64,000 nt of DNA from Deferribacter autotrophicus (GTDB taxonomy: Bacteria > Chrysiogenota > Deferribacteres > Deferribacterales > Deferribacteraceae), in NCBI RefSeq assembly GCF_008362905.1, contig NZ_VFJB01000004.1, positions 248,001-312,000 on the forward strand, read 5' to 3'. Shown here in pieces: positions 41,883-51,100 of the stretch (its first letter is position 1; each line of letters begins with the position of its first letter). Under the pieces are notes generated by a model. The model was given only the letters and a program-made list of their open reading frames with translations, did not search any database and had not been told where the DNA came from. Made by a program: the position numbers and the translations under genes.

Positions 41883-42701
41883 ATGTCGTACATCTCAATC
41901 AAAAACCTTTTAGAAGCCGGTGTGCATTTTGGCCATCAAACAAAAAGATGGAACCCAAAGATGGAAAAATATGTCTTTGGGAAGAAAAACGGTATCTATA
42001 TTATCGACCTTCAAAAAACTGTACAATGCTTTAACCAGGCCTATGAATTCGTTAGAGATATGGTAAAAAACGGTTCTACAGTTCTTTTTGTAGGAACAAA
42101 AAAGCAGGCTCAAGAAGCTATTAAAGAAGCAGCTGAAAAGTGCCAAAGCTTTTATGTAAACAACAGATGGCTTGGCGGTACCTTAACTAACTTCCAAACC
42201 ATTAAAACAAGAATCCAAAGACTTAAAGAATTGGAAGAAATGTTCAACTCAGGGTACATAAAAAATTATTCTAAAAAAGAAGCTGCTAGATTGAAAAAAG
42301 AATATGAAAAGCTTAAAAAGAACCTTTATGGTATCAAAGACATGGAAGATATCCCTGATATACTTTTTATCATTGATATAAAAAGAGAAATGAATGCTGT
42401 ATTAGAAGCAAAAAAACTTGGACTTCCAATTGTAGCAATTGTTGATACAAACTGTGATCCTGACTTAGTTGATTTCCCAATTCCAGGAAATGATGATGCT
42501 ATAAGAGCTTGTCAGCTTATTGCTGGCAAAATTGCTGATGCAGTTCTTGAAGGAAAACAACTCAGAGAAGAAGAACTGCTTGAAGAAATTAGAGCAGCTA
42601 GTGAACAAAAAGAAGAAGATGAAGATATCCCTGTTGATGAAATAGTAGAAAGTGAAGAAACAACCGAAGAAGAAAAAGAAGAAGTTAAGGAGGAAAAATA
42701 A
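41883..42701 (+). CDS. rpsB: 30S ribosomal protein S2
   Basis: A 272-residue S2: [43 protein letters not shown] at the start, [19 protein letters not shown] and [30 protein letters not shown] further on. The last 45 residues form a strongly acidic tail (EEEL...[15 protein letters not shown]), longer than in E. coli. AAGGAGGAA precedes the ATG. The stop TAA shares its last base with the tsf ATG, so EF-Ts is translationally coupled, as is common. Confidence 0.97.
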   Translation: MSYISIKNLLEAGVHFGHQTKRWNPKMEKYVFGKKNGIYIIDLQKTVQCFNQAYEFVRDMVKNGSTVLFVGTKKQAQEAIKEAAEKCQSFYVNNRWLGGTLTNFQTIKTRIQRLKELEEMFNSGYIKNYSKKEAARLKKEYEKLKKNLYGIKDMEDIPDILFIIDIKREMNAVLEAKKLGLPIVAIVDTNCDPDLVDFPIPGNDDAIRACQLIAGKIADAVLEGKQLREEELLEEIRAASEQKEEDEDIPVDEIVESEETTEEEKEEVKEEK

Positions 42702-43357
42702 TGGCACAAATTACCGCAGCAATGGTTAAAGAGCTTAGAGAAAAAACTGGCGCAGGGATGATGGACTGCAAAAAAGCTTTACAGGAAACAAATGGTGATA
42801 TTGAAAAAGCTGTAGAATTTTTAAGAAAAAAAGGGCTTGCTGATGCTGCTAAAAAATCCGGTAGAATTGCAGCAGAAGGGCTTGTAGTTTCATATATTCA
42901 TGGTGGTGGTAAAATCGGAGTATTGGTTGAAGTAAACTGTGAAACAGACTTTGTTGCAAGAACCGATGAATTTAAAGAATTATGCCACGATATTGCTATG
43001 CATATCTGTGCATCAAATCCTCTTTATGTATCAAAAGATGAAGTTCCACAAGAAGTTATTGAAAAAGAAAAAGAAATTTATGTAGCTAAAGCAAAAGAAC
43101 AGGGCAAACCTGATCATATAATTGAAAAAATAGTAGAAGGACAGATTAAAAAATACTTAGAAAGTATATGTCTCCTTGATCAGCCTTTTGTAAAAAATCC
43201 AGATGTAACCATTTCTCAGTATATTGCTGAAAAAATCGCTAAAATTGGTGAAAACATAAAAGTTAGAAGATTTGTTAGATACCAGCTTGGTGAGGGTATC
43301 GAAAAAAAGCAGGAAAACTTTGTGGAAGAAGTGATGAAACAGGTGAGGGGGGCTTAA
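42701..43357 (+). CDS. tsf: Elongation factor Ts
   Basis: Guanine nucleotide exchange factor for EF-Tu, 218 residues. The UBA-like N-terminus [40 protein letters not shown] contains the TDFV-adjacent core ([16 protein letters not shown]). It is shorter than the E. coli form of about 280 residues but near the compact Thermus type, with one exchange subdomain. It is followed by a clear terminator. Confidence 0.97.
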   Translation: MAQITAAMVKELREKTGAGMMDCKKALQETNGDIEKAVEFLRKKGLADAAKKSGRIAAEGLVVSYIHGGGKIGVLVEVNCETDFVARTDEFKELCHDIAMHICASNPLYVSKDEVPQEVIEKEKEIYVAKAKEQGKPDHIIEKIVEGQIKKYLESICLLDQPFVKNPDVTISQYIAEKIAKIGENIKVRRFVRYQLGEGIEKKQENFVEEVMKQVRGA

Positions 43358-43408
43358 ACTACTGCCCTCTAGAAGTATCTTTAAGAGTTTTAAGCAAACT
43401 GAAAAGGT

Positions 43409-43438
43409 AAGCCGCAAGCTTGTCTTGCGGCTTTTTTT
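43409..43438 (+). terminator. Terminator after tsf
   Basis: GCCGCAAG (43411-43418) and CTTGCGGC (43424-43431) form an 8-bp stem, followed by a run of seven T. Confidence 0.93.
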
Positions 43439-43444
43439 ATAATT

Positions 43445-43993
43445 ATGAATTTTCTTGTACATATTTATCTCTCAAAAGATAGAGAAGACACTCTTGTTGG
43501 TAATTTTTTAGGCGATTACCTGAAAGGTGATATTAACAAATTTCCTCCTTTCTTAAGAACAGGTATTATTTTTCACAGAAAAATCGACTCCTTCTCCAAC
43601 TCACATAAAAGCCATATTAAAAATAGCAATATTCTCAAAACACTCTTCGGTAGATTTGCTCCCATTGCTGTTGATATATTGGCAGATATATATCTTTTTG
43701 AATCTTTTCACCTTTTTGAAAAGCAAGACAGAGTCACATTTTTTAACAACATTCGGAGCAAACTTCTTGAAAAAAGTAAAACCCTTGATTTTCCAATTTT
43801 ACAAACTTTAAGAAGAAGGAATTGGTTTTTAGAATATCGAGAAAACAATGCACTCTTTTTTATTCATAGACGTCTTCATAACTATCTTGAAATAAAACCA
43901 GATGACTTTCTTAAACTGTATAACGATAACAAAGAAGTTTTATTTAACAACTACTTCATTTTAATCAACGATCTAAAAAAATTTTTTCAATAA
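43445..43993 (+). CDS. acpH: Acyl carrier protein phosphodiesterase (AcpH/DUF479)
   Basis: Removes the phosphopantetheine arm from holo-ACP. The 182-residue protein has the family pattern MNFLVHIYLS...DTLVGNFLGDYLKG, then FPPFLRTGIIFHRKIDSFSNSH and APIAVDILADIYLFESF, where the H-R-x-x-D and D residues bind the metal. The ATG begins only 7 nt after the tsf terminator T tract, so it must have its own promoter within the terminator or upstream read-through. No other ACP gene is nearby. Confidence 0.87.
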   Translation: MNFLVHIYLSKDREDTLVGNFLGDYLKGDINKFPPFLRTGIIFHRKIDSFSNSHKSHIKNSNILKTLFGRFAPIAVDILADIYLFESFHLFEKQDRVTFFNNIRSKLLEKSKTLDFPILQTLRRRNWFLEYRENNALFFIHRRLHNYLEIKPDDFLKLYNDNKEVLFNNYFILINDLKKFFQ

Positions 43994-43998
43994 AACTA

Positions 43999-44039
43999 TT
44001 GACACCTTTTGGTGTTACTGATAACAAATATCGTAACAC
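43999..44039 (+). promoter_or_regulatory. nik promoter with NikR-type operator
   Basis: GTGTTAC (44012-44018) and GTAACAC (44033-44039) are perfect inverted half-sites separated by 14 bp, the form described for NikR sites in deltaproteobacteria and relatives. TTGACA (43999-44004) with TAACAA at 44022-44027 (17 bp) gives a promoter whose -10 is within the operator. Nickel-NikR would therefore shut off uptake when nickel is plentiful. Confidence 0.75.
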
Positions 44040-44056
44040 TGAAAGGGAGGTTCGAT

Positions 44057-44818
44057 ATGAAAAAATTTATTTCACTTTCTTTAATAATCTTGTTTTTATC
44101 AATTGGAAACGTCTTTGCTCATTTTCAAATGATTATACCTGATACCGATGTTGTAACATCAAACAAACACTTGAATTTAAAGCTCAAATATATTTTTATG
44201 CATCCATTTGAACAAAATTATATGAATATGGAAGAACCCATTGAAGCAGGCGTATATTTTAATGGGAAAAAACAAATTTTCACAAAATCACTGAAATCTT
44301 ATAAAATTAATAATCTATCAGCTTGGAAATCAACCTATAAAATCAAAAGACCTGGTGATTATATATTTTATGTAATACCAAAGCCTTACTTTGAACCTGC
44401 AGAAGAAAAATTCATCCAGCATATAACAAAAGTTGTAGTCAATGCTTTTTATCTGGAAAATGGTTGGGATAATAAGATAGGTTTAAAAGCTGAAATTGTA
44501 CCTCTCACCAGACCGTACGGAGTATGGAAAGGGAATACTTTCAGAGGGGTAGTTTTAAAAGATGGTAAACCTGTTCCTTTTGCAGAAATTGAAGTGGAAC
44601 TTTTCAATGATAAGGGAATAAAAGCACCAAACGATACATTTATTACCCAGGTAATAAAAGCTGATGCAAACGGTGTATTTACATATAGTTTTCCATTTGC
44701 CGGTTGGTGGGGCTTTGCTGCACTAATGGAAGATGACAAAATGATCGAAAAAGATGGCAAGAAATATCCGGTAGAACTTGGTGCAGTTTTCTGGCTCAAA
44801 GTTTACGACACAAAATAA
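44057..44818 (+). CDS. nikK: DUF4198 secreted component of nickel ECF transporter (NikK)
   Basis: A 253-residue secreted protein of the DUF4198 family (NikK/CbiK-associated). The signal peptide ends in GNVFA and the predicted mature protein begins [10 protein letters not shown], with His at or near the N-terminus, a feature seen in the group. A C-terminal beta-sandwich part shows [15 protein letters not shown] and [14 protein letters not shown] 44057 follows GGGAGG; the start at 44009 is inside the operator. It probably captures nickel in the periplasm for NikM. It is the first gene of nikKMLQO. Confidence 0.85.
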   Translation: MKKFISLSLIILFLSIGNVFAHFQMIIPDTDVVTSNKHLNLKLKYIFMHPFEQNYMNMEEPIEAGVYFNGKKQIFTKSLKSYKINNLSAWKSTYKIKRPGDYIFYVIPKPYFEPAEEKFIQHITKVVVNAFYLENGWDNKIGLKAEIVPLTRPYGVWKGNTFRGVVLKDGKPVPFAEIEVELFNDKGIKAPNDTFITQVIKADANGVFTYSFPFAGWWGFAALMEDDKMIEKDGKKYPVELGAVFWLKVYDTK

Positions 44819-44829
44819 GAGTAGATTTT

Positions 44830-45396
44830 ATGCACATAGCAGACGGAATTTTAAATGTAAAAGTAGTTATCGGAGCCGACATAGTAGCTGCGGCTCCGCT
44901 TATCTATTCAATTTATAAACTCTCTTATAAAGAGTTACCGAAAACAGCACTCATGTCTACTCTTTTCTTCGTAGCATCTTTTATTCACGTCCCTTTTGGC
45001 CCTACATCTATTCATCTAATACTTAACGGAATCTTAGGTATAATATTAGGAATTCATTCTATTTCGGCAATTTTTGTGGCTCTGCTTTTGCAATTCTTGC
45101 TTTTCGGATACGGAGGTTTAACCACACTTGGATTAAATACCTTAAACATGTTTGCAGGTGCCATGGTAGCTAATTATATCTATAAAGGGACAAAAATCAG
45201 TGCTTTTCTATCAGGTTTTCTTGCAGTATTCATTTCCGCCATTTTTCTATCATTGTCACTTGCATTAAGTGGAAAAAAATTTATCGAAGTGGCTTATGCT
45301 TCATTCTTTGCTCATTTACCACTAATGATAATCGAAGGTATAGTAACAATGTTTATTGTGGAATATTTAAACAAACTATGGGGTGAAGTAAAATGA
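44830..45396 (+). CDS. nikM: Nickel ECF transporter substrate-binding membrane component (NikM/CbiM)
   Basis: A 188-residue integral membrane S component. The N-terminus MHIADGI carries the invariant His2 that ligates the metal in NikM/CbiM. LPKTALMSTLFFVASFIHVPFGPTSIHLILNGILGIILG contains the conserved metal-site histidines. It has about six helices. The family cannot separate nickel from cobalt by itself; the NikR-type operator makes nickel the better choice. The stop overlaps the next start (ATGA). Confidence 0.9.
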   Translation: MHIADGILNVKVVIGADIVAAAPLIYSIYKLSYKELPKTALMSTLFFVASFIHVPFGPTSIHLILNGILGIILGIHSISAIFVALLLQFLLFGYGGLTTLGLNTLNMFAGAMVANYIYKGTKISAFLSGFLAVFISAIFLSLSLALSGKKFIEVAYASFFAHLPLMIIEGIVTMFIVEYLNKLWGEVK

Positions 45397-45872
45397 AAAA
45401 ACTAATTATAGTTTTATTTTTTTTATTAATTCTTACAATGAGTTCTTTCGCTCATAAATTAAATATTTTTGCTTATACGGAAAATGGTAAAATTTTTGTT
45501 AGCACATATTTTGTAGATGGTACTCCTTGCAAAAACTGCACATTAACATTGTATAAAGAAGACAATGAAATTTTAAATGCCAAGACTGACAACAATGGGG
45601 AATTTTCCACTGACCTGAAATGGGAAGAACCTATAAAGATCGTAGTGGAAGAAACTCTTGGTCATAAGGGAGAATTTATACTGGAAGGTGACAAACTGAC
45701 TGACAGCCAAAAAGAAACCTCTTCAAAAACAACTGAGACGTTCAATAAAGAAATGTTGCAAAAATTAATTGATGAAGAATTAAATAAGAAACTTAAATTT
45801 ATTAAAATCTATATTGGAGTAGCTACCCTTTTAGGGATTTTTGGAATTATCGCCTTATTAAAGAATAGATAG
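45393..45872 (+). CDS. nikL: NikL-like auxiliary component of nickel transporter
   Basis: A 159-residue protein with a signal peptide (MKKLIIVLFFLLILTMSSFA), a periplasmic beta domain and one C-terminal membrane helix (YIGVATLLGIFGIIALLKNR). The predicted mature N-terminus is HKLNIFAYTENGKIFVSTYF. It contains a CKNC pair (VDGTPCKNCTL). The position between nikM and nikQ and the topology match NikL/CbiN-type helper subunits. The spacing is 4 nt overlap to nikM and 1 nt gap to nikQ. Confidence 0.8.
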   Translation: MKKLIIVLFFLLILTMSSFAHKLNIFAYTENGKIFVSTYFVDGTPCKNCTLTLYKEDNEILNAKTDNNGEFSTDLKWEEPIKIVVEETLGHKGEFILEGDKLTDSQKETSSKTTETFNKEMLQKLIDEELNKKLKFIKIYIGVATLLGIFGIIALLKNR

Positions 45873-45873
45873 A

Positions 45874-46530
45874 ATGAATTTTAACTTCCTTTTCCTATCC
45901 CTAATTTTTTACGCGTTTTCCATTGCCTTTAAAAGTAATTTTACGTTTATTGATATTATACCAATTTTTATCCTGTTTATTTTTAGTATTAGAAAAATAG
46001 AGTTTTTAAAATTTGTAGTTTATCTTTTGAAGTTAAACATATTCATTTTCTTTCTTATCATGACGATTTACCTTTTCCATCGTGACTTTTATTCTATTAA
46101 ATTAATTCTTATTAGAGTAAATTTAATAATCATATTTAATTTGCTTGTAATACTCTCCCATCAAAAACATGAAATTTTCAACTCATTAGTCCATTTAAAA
46201 ATTCCATGGAAAATTAAGGCTTTGCTGATTTTCTCTTTTAAATATATTGACATATTTTTTTCAGAAAAAGATAAATTATTAGAAACTTTAAAGATTAGAA
46301 ACTTTAAATCAAAAACTAATTTATTAACATACAAAACCATTGCATCAATAATAGGAGCACTGATTCATCGAGCTTTTCTAAAGGCTCAAGCTTTACAGGA
46401 TGCACTTATTACAAGAAACTTTAATGGCAAATTTTACACTCTCTCAAAACCTTCAATAAGCTTAAATGATTACCTTTTACTTATTGCAACAATTATAATA
46501 TTTAGTTACAATCTGTTAAACGGTATGTGA
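45874..46530 (+). CDS. nikQ: ECF transporter transmembrane component (NikQ/CbiQ)
   Basis: A 218-residue membrane protein of the EcfT/CbiQ family that links the S component to the ATPase. The coupling motifs are LKIRNFK (near residue 150) and ALITRNFNG, matching the A-R-G-type coupling helices, here with R-N-F. It has about five hydrophobic segments. It is the third gene of the nik operon with tight spacing. The sequence is strongly AT-rich, like the rest of the operon. Confidence 0.88.
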   Translation: MNFNFLFLSLIFYAFSIAFKSNFTFIDIIPIFILFIFSIRKIEFLKFVVYLLKLNIFIFFLIMTIYLFHRDFYSIKLILIRVNLIIIFNLLVILSHQKHEIFNSLVHLKIPWKIKALLIFSFKYIDIFFSEKDKLLETLKIRNFKSKTNLLTYKTIASIIGALIHRAFLKAQALQDALITRNFNGKFYTLSKPSISLNDYLLLIATIIIFSYNLLNGM

Positions 46531-46533
46531 AAT

Positions 46534-47193
46534 ATGAGTTGCTCACTTCATTTAAAAAACATCTCTTACATAGCAGAAGATAACACACTTATTTTTGAAA
46601 ATGTAAACCTTCATATTAAACATAAAGATAAAATAGCCATTATAGGACCAAACGGTATTGGTAAAACAACCCTTTTAAAAATAATCAGTGGGCTTAAAAA
46701 ACCAAAAACAGGTGAAATTTACGTATTTGATAATAGGATTGAGACTGATGACGATTATGAAAAAGTACGTAAAAAAATTGGATTTCTTTTTCAAAACTCC
46801 GATGATCAATTTATATTCCCCACTGTAAAAGATGATATTGCCTTTGGACTTTTCAATCTTGGTATGAAAAAATCTGAAGTGGAAAAAAAGGTAAAAAATA
46901 TTCTGGATGACTTAGAAATAGCCCACCTTGCTGAAAAATCCCCTTTCAAGCTCTCTGGCGGGGAGAAAAAGCTTGTTGCCCTTGCAGGGATCCTCGTCTG
47001 CGAACCAGAAATCTTACTTCTTGATGAACCAACAACAGCACTTGATGATAATGCTATTAACAAAATTATCAAAATATTAACATCATTAGATAAAACTATA
47101 TTAATCGTTTCTCATAATATAGAATTTGTTAAAAAAGTTACCTTTTTTCAATACAGATTAAAAAAAGATGGTCTTCACCATTTAAAGACATAA
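46534..47193 (+). CDS. nikO: ECF transporter ATPase (NikO/CbiO)
   Basis: A 219-residue ABC ATPase. Walker A is GPNGIGKTTLLK, the Q loop is GFLFQNSDDQFIFPTV, the signature is LSGGEKKLVALAGIL, Walker B is ILLLDEPTTALD, and the switch is IVSHNIEFV. The short length and the Q-loop sequence are typical of the CbiO/NikO ECF group. It powers nickel uptake through NikQ and NikM. Last gene of the operon. The 155-bp gap after it contains two perfect palindromes (CGCC/GGCG and AACAAGCTTGTT, 47212-47236) of unknown role. Confidence 0.92.
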   Translation: MSCSLHLKNISYIAEDNTLIFENVNLHIKHKDKIAIIGPNGIGKTTLLKIISGLKKPKTGEIYVFDNRIETDDDYEKVRKKIGFLFQNSDDQFIFPTVKDDIAFGLFNLGMKKSEVEKKVKNILDDLEIAHLAEKSPFKLSGGEKKLVALAGILVCEPEILLLDEPTTALDDNAINKIIKILTSLDKTILIVSHNIEFVKKVTFFQYRLKKDGLHHLKT

Positions 47194-47348
47194 ATGTAGA
47201 AGTGTCACTCTCGCCCAATTGGCGAACAAGCTTGTTTGCTTTTAGGCGGATTGAACCCAACATGACAAAACCATTTTATTCGCCTTTCAAATGATAATTT
47301 GAAGTTTTTAAAAAAATAATATTTTTATTCTCAATTTAGTGTTTTAGG

Positions 47349-48011
47349 TTAACCGAAAAATTTATAAAGAATACCTTTATCTACTTTTTTTATCTGCTTT
47401 TTTGTATATAAATGGATTTTTAATACATTATATACCCGATTTACTTCAGATTTGAGATGTTCTAAATCCTTTGAATTATCAATAATAAAATTAGCATATT
47501 TAACTTTTTCTTCATAAGGCATTTGGGATGCGATAATCTTTTCAGCCAGCTCTTTATCTATTCCATCTCTTTTTAATAATCTTTCTAACTGACTTTTTCT
47601 ATCCACATAAACTAAAATAATCCCATCAAACCTATCAAAACTTTTCTTTTCAATAATTAACGCCGCCTGAGTTAAAATAATCGCCTGGGAATCTCTCCCC
47701 TTTATTTCTGAAACTAATTTTCTCTCATAATCCCTTATGGCAGGATGAACAATCTGTTCTAATACAACCCTTTTTGAATCATCATTGAAAACAATCTCTT
47801 TTAATTTCCCTCTATCAATCTCACCGTTCTCATCAAGTATCTTCTCACCAAAAGCTTCAATAATTTTGAAATAAGCTTTCTCCCCCTTTTTCATCACAAT
47901 TCTGCTTATTTCATCAGCATCAATGGTATAACAACCTAAAGATTCAAACATCTTTGCTACTGTTGATTTACCTGAAGCAATGTTACCAGTAAGACCTAAA
48001 TATAAACTCAT
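47349..48011 (-). CDS. coaE: Dephospho-CoA kinase
   Basis: Last step of CoA synthesis: phosphorylates the 3' hydroxyl of dephospho-CoA. The P-loop is LTGNIASGKSTVAKMF at the start, with the family pattern DADEISRIVMKKGEKAY and HPAIRDYERKL. The 220-residue length is normal, with a short basic C-terminal extension. It overlaps the upstream YkgJ-like gene by 4 nt. It is the distal gene of a five-gene operon with pcm and pncB-like genes. Confidence 0.93.
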   Translation of the reverse strand: MSLYLGLTGNIASGKSTVAKMFESLGCYTIDADEISRIVMKKGEKAYFKIIEAFGEKILDENGEIDRGKLKEIVFNDDSKRVVLEQIVHPAIRDYERKLVSEIKGRDSQAIILTQAALIIEKKSFDRFDGIILVYVDRKSQLERLLKRDGIDKELAEKIIASQMPYEEKVKYANFIIDNSKDLEHLKSEVNRVYNVLKIHLYTKKQIKKVDKGILYKFFG

Positions 48012-48256
48012 TCTATACCGTATACCTTTTTCATTACTTTTATTTTATCTTCAAAGGATAAAGTGGAAATGAGCACACAAATCTCATCCGGTTGAAAATC
48101 TCTACAAACAGCAGGGCGATTTTCATAGTCCTTACACTTTCCATCTTCTCCAAGATGCTTACAGGGTGACAACGCAGGTTTTTTCAAAGTGGAAATATCA
48201 AAAAAATAACAACAAACCCCACACTTCAAACAATCAATTTTATCCTTTACTGACAT
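48008..48256 (-). CDS. YkgJ-family cysteine-cluster protein
   Basis: An 82-residue protein with the cysteine pattern CLKCGVCC (positions 10-17), [19 protein letters not shown]. This is the UPF0153/YkgJ zinc or iron-sulfur binding signature (CxxCxxCC-type). Members are usually about 85-130 residues. It overlaps coaE by 4 nt and the FAH gene by 17 nt, so it belongs to the operon. The function of the family is unknown. Confidence 0.87.
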   Translation of the reverse strand: MSVKDKIDCLKCGVCCYFFDISTLKKPALSPCKHLGEDGKCKDYENRPAVCRDFQPDEICVLISTLSFEDKIKVMKKVYGIE

Positions 48257-49001
48257 AGTTTCTAAGCTTACCTACACCTTCCACTTCAACCTCTACTACA
48301 TCTCCAGGTTTGAGCTCACCCACACCTTCCGGAGTCCCTGTAGCTATGACATCACCAGGATACAGTGTCATAACTTTAGATATAAAAGAGATTAAGTATG
48401 GAACTTTAAAAATCATATCTTTCGTATTCCCATTTTGCCTTAATTCACCATTCACATAACTCTTGACGAATAATCCATCGAAATTTTCAAATTCAGTCTC
48501 TATAAAAGGTCCCATGGGTGCAAAAGTATCAAACGATTTTCCTCTCGTAAATTTATTCTCTTTTTTCTGAATATCCCTTGCTGTCACATCATTGAAACAG
48601 GTATAACCCAATACATAATCAAGTGCTTCATCTTCGCTCACATCTTTACATCTTTTTTTGATCACAACGGCAAGTTCAGCTTCATAATCCACACGATTTG
48701 ACTGCTCAGGATATATGATAATCCCCTCGTGATGATTGAGGGCAGAATTTGGTTTTAGAAAAATAAGGGGCTCTTCTGGTACTGCATTTCCTAATTCCTT
48801 GGCATGATCCGCATAATTTCTGCCAATACAAACTATCTTTGAAGGAATCACTGGTGGTAACAAATGTATCTCATCAAGTTCATAAACCTCATCAATAATG
48901 GTAAAACTATCAAAAAAAGACCCCAACACTCGTCTAACTTTTCCATCAATGAAAACGCCCTTTTTTTCTACTTCTCCTGTCTTAAATCTAAGCAACTTCA
49001 C
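48240..49001 (-). CDS. Fumarylacetoacetate hydrolase-family protein
   Basis: A 253-residue FAH-superfamily enzyme (2-keto-3-deoxy acid or acylpyruvate hydrolase type). The metal site is in [18 protein letters not shown] (E-x-E) with a later Asp ([33 protein letters not shown]). The start of the core is [17 protein letters not shown] and the end is [17 protein letters not shown]. Substrate candidates include acylpyruvates or oxaloacetate; sequence cannot choose. In the operon, 12 nt downstream of pcm. Confidence 0.88.
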   Translation of the reverse strand: MKLLRFKTGEVEKKGVFIDGKVRRVLGSFFDSFTIIDEVYELDEIHLLPPVIPSKIVCIGRNYADHAKELGNAVPEEPLIFLKPNSALNHHEGIIIYPEQSNRVDYEAELAVVIKKRCKDVSEDEALDYVLGYTCFNDVTARDIQKKENKFTRGKSFDTFAPMGPFIETEFENFDGLFVKSYVNGELRQNGNTKDMIFKVPYLISFISKVMTLYPGDVIATGTPEGVGELKPGDVVEVEVEGVGKLRNYVSKG

Positions 49002-49013
49002 AGCTTCCTCCCT

Positions 49014-49661
49014 CTATTCTTTAAACCCTTTTTCGCCTCTTAGAGGAACAAAAACACAACCAAAATATACCTCTTTAACTATTTCATTGTTTATCTTTTC
49101 ATATTTTACAAGCTGCTGTGTATATCTTGGTCCTTCAGGTGCTACAATACACCCACCATCTTTTAATTGATCAAATAACTCTAAAGGAACCTCTTCTATG
49201 GCCGCAGTAATTACAATCTTATCATAAGGAGCAAATTCCTCCAAACCGATACTACCATCCCCACAAATAACTTCCACATTATCTATTCCTGCTTTCTCTA
49301 GATTATTCCTTGCAAACTCTGCAAGTTCTGGTACCAACTCAACGGAATAAACAAACTTGCATAATCTTGAAGCAATGGCCGCCTGATATCCTGAGCCACT
49401 TCCAATTTCCAGCAAAATATCATTTTTATGAAGGTTAAGAATCTCTGTCATTTTAGCTACCATATAAGGCTGGGATATGGTTTGACCATAACCTATAGGC
49501 AGGGGCGAATCATCATAAGCACTATATCTATATTTCTCAAGAACAAAAAGCTCTCTCGGTATTTGCAAAAAGGTTTCAAGGACCTTCTCATCCCTTACAT
49601 CCCTGCCAGCTAACTGCACCTCAACCATTTCTTGGCGTAACTTTTTAAAATCCACCGTCAC
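49014..49661 (-). CDS. pcm: Protein-L-isoaspartate O-methyltransferase
   Basis: A 215-residue repair methyltransferase that labels isoaspartyl residues for repair. The AdoMet motif I is ILLEIGSGSGYQAAIASRL, motif II PYDKIVITAAIEEVPLELF, and the substrate region YDDSPLPIGYGQTISQPYMVAKMTE is present, with PLPIGYGQTIS diagnostic. The start overlaps the pncB-like gene stop by 4 nt. Confidence 0.95.
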   Translation of the reverse strand: MTVDFKKLRQEMVEVQLAGRDVRDEKVLETFLQIPRELFVLEKYRYSAYDDSPLPIGYGQTISQPYMVAKMTEILNLHKNDILLEIGSGSGYQAAIASRLCKFVYSVELVPELAEFARNNLEKAGIDNVEVICGDGSIGLEEFAPYDKIVITAAIEEVPLELFDQLKDGGCIVAPEGPRYTQQLVKYEKINNEIVKEVYFGCVFVPLRGEKGFKE

Positions 49662-50821
49662 GTTAAAAACCTTCTCAATCCTTCATATTGTGACAAAACT
49701 CTATTTCTAATATCCTCAATATCCTCCTTAATCAATATTTTACCATTTTCCATCACCTTTTTTGTAATCATTTTCATTTTCTCGCCACAATCACAAAACA
49801 ATTCTATGTCCTTTTTCATAGAATAGGTCTGATTTAAACATCTATCACACTGATACACATATTTAAAACCAGACATTTTACCCTTTTTACTTAAAGGCTT
49901 GCCATCAACTTCCACAATATCCATAGAATAATCCATAACCTTGGCATTGGAAATACTTGTCCCCACCCCAAAGCCATCTACAACAGATTTTAAATCTTTA
50001 ATATTTTCTTCATCCAGTCCACCACTTGCAAAAAGTTTCACATGATTATAGCCTCTAATGTCCAATTCCCACCTTATCTCTTCAGCAATTTTCTTTAAAC
50101 TCCCCCTCCTTGAGCTAGGGGTATCAAGACGTACACCATATAATCTTTCTTTCAAATATTCAGCCACCCTTAGTGTTTCAAATCTCTCATCACCAAAGGT
50201 ATCTACCAATGCAATCCTTTTCACATCCTTATCAATATAAGCATCAAAGAGCTTCATCGTCTCTAGATTATCTCCAATTAGTATAATTAAAGCATGAGGA
50301 ACAGTCCCTGAAGCCTCTTTACCGATCAGTTTCTCAGCAAAAACAACAGAAAATCCATCACAACCACCAATATAAGCATATTTATCTACCATACCCGAAA
50401 TGGCAGGATGGACCCTTCTTGCTCCAAAACTCAATACAATTTTATCCTCTGCAGCAATCTTACACTTTGCTGCCTTCGTGGTAATACCTGATGAGTGACA
50501 TATAAACCCCAATATAGCAGTCTCATATATTCCAAAATCAAGATAATTTCCTACTATCGTCATAACAGGAGTATTCTCAAAAAACACATTCCCTTCAGGA
50601 ATGGCATACACATCCAAAGGTTTACCTTCTAATAATTTTAAAACATTATAAAGACCTGTAAATAACCCAAAAGGATATTCCTTTGGCATCCCTTTCTGTG
50701 CTACTTCCATTGCAACTTTCTTGTTAATGTTACATTTTCTTAATACCTCTTCGGTTCTCAAAAAATACACATCAGTGGTAAGCCCATTTAGAATATTCTC
50801 TTTTGTTGGTATATCAAACAT
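49658..50821 (-). CDS. pncB: Nicotinate phosphoribosyltransferase
   Basis: Converts nicotinate and PRPP to nicotinate mononucleotide in NAD salvage. The 387-residue protein is of the archaeal/[16 protein letters not shown] type: GLTTDVYFLRTEEVLRK, LSFGARRVHPAISGMVDKYAYIGGCDG, TVPHALIILIGD and GVRLDTPSSRRGSLKKI are typical. A C-terminal zinc-finger-like segment (YQCDRCLNQTYSMKKD with CDCGEKM) ends the protein. ATG 50821 follows AAGGAGT; a TTG at 50827 is too close to it. First gene of the five-gene operon. Confidence 0.9.
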   Translation of the reverse strand: MFDIPTKENILNGLTTDVYFLRTEEVLRKCNINKKVAMEVAQKGMPKEYPFGLFTGLYNVLKLLEGKPLDVYAIPEGNVFFENTPVMTIVGNYLDFGIYETAILGFICHSSGITTKAAKCKIAAEDKIVLSFGARRVHPAISGMVDKYAYIGGCDGFSVVFAEKLIGKEASGTVPHALIILIGDNLETMKLFDAYIDKDVKRIALVDTFGDERFETLRVAEYLKERLYGVRLDTPSSRRGSLKKIAEEIRWELDIRGYNHVKLFASGGLDEENIKDLKSVVDGFGVGTSISNAKVMDYSMDIVEVDGKPLSKKGKMSGFKYVYQCDRCLNQTYSMKKDIELFCDCGEKMKMITKKVMENGKILIKEDIEDIRNRVLSQYEGLRRFLT

Positions 50822-50880
50822 AACCAATACTCCTTTCCTAATAAATTATATACTAAATTTGGAATTTGTGAATTATAAAA

Positions 50881-50917
50881 TAAAATAGTTGCCACTGAAA
50901 AAGTGGCAACTATTTTA
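50881..50917. terminator. Bidirectional hairpin terminator-like element
   Basis: TAAAATAGTTGCCACT (50881-50896) and AGTGGCAACTATTTTA (50902-50917) are a perfect 16-bp stem around GAAAA. It lies upstream of pncB, facing away from any gene end, so its role is uncertain. Confidence 0.6.
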
Positions 50918-51045
50918 TAATAATTAATTTATTTCAATTTCATCATAAAAATTCCCCTAGTTTTTGAATACTTTTCAGAACATAAAGGTGGCCCCCTTTA
51001 AAACTCCCCAAAAAAAGATAAAAACCTATTTATTATTTTTTGTAC

Positions 51046-51076
51046 AACTTAGTTTTCTCTGTCAGAAAACTAAGTT
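51046..51076 (+). repeat. Perfect hairpin in the gap
   Basis: AACTTAGTTTTCT (51046-51058) and AGAAAACTAAGTT (51064-51076) pair over 13 bp with a 5-nt loop. It belongs to a run of four hairpins in the 590-bp gene-free gap between pncB and the glycosyltransferase. Confidence 0.6.
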
Positions 51077-51100
51077 AATGGATGAAAATTATAAAACATC

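Noticed and set aside
43995-44056. Riboswitch in front of the nickel operon
   Set aside because: The leader is too short for a cobalamin or NiCo riboswitch and is explained by the NikR-like dyad and the promoter.
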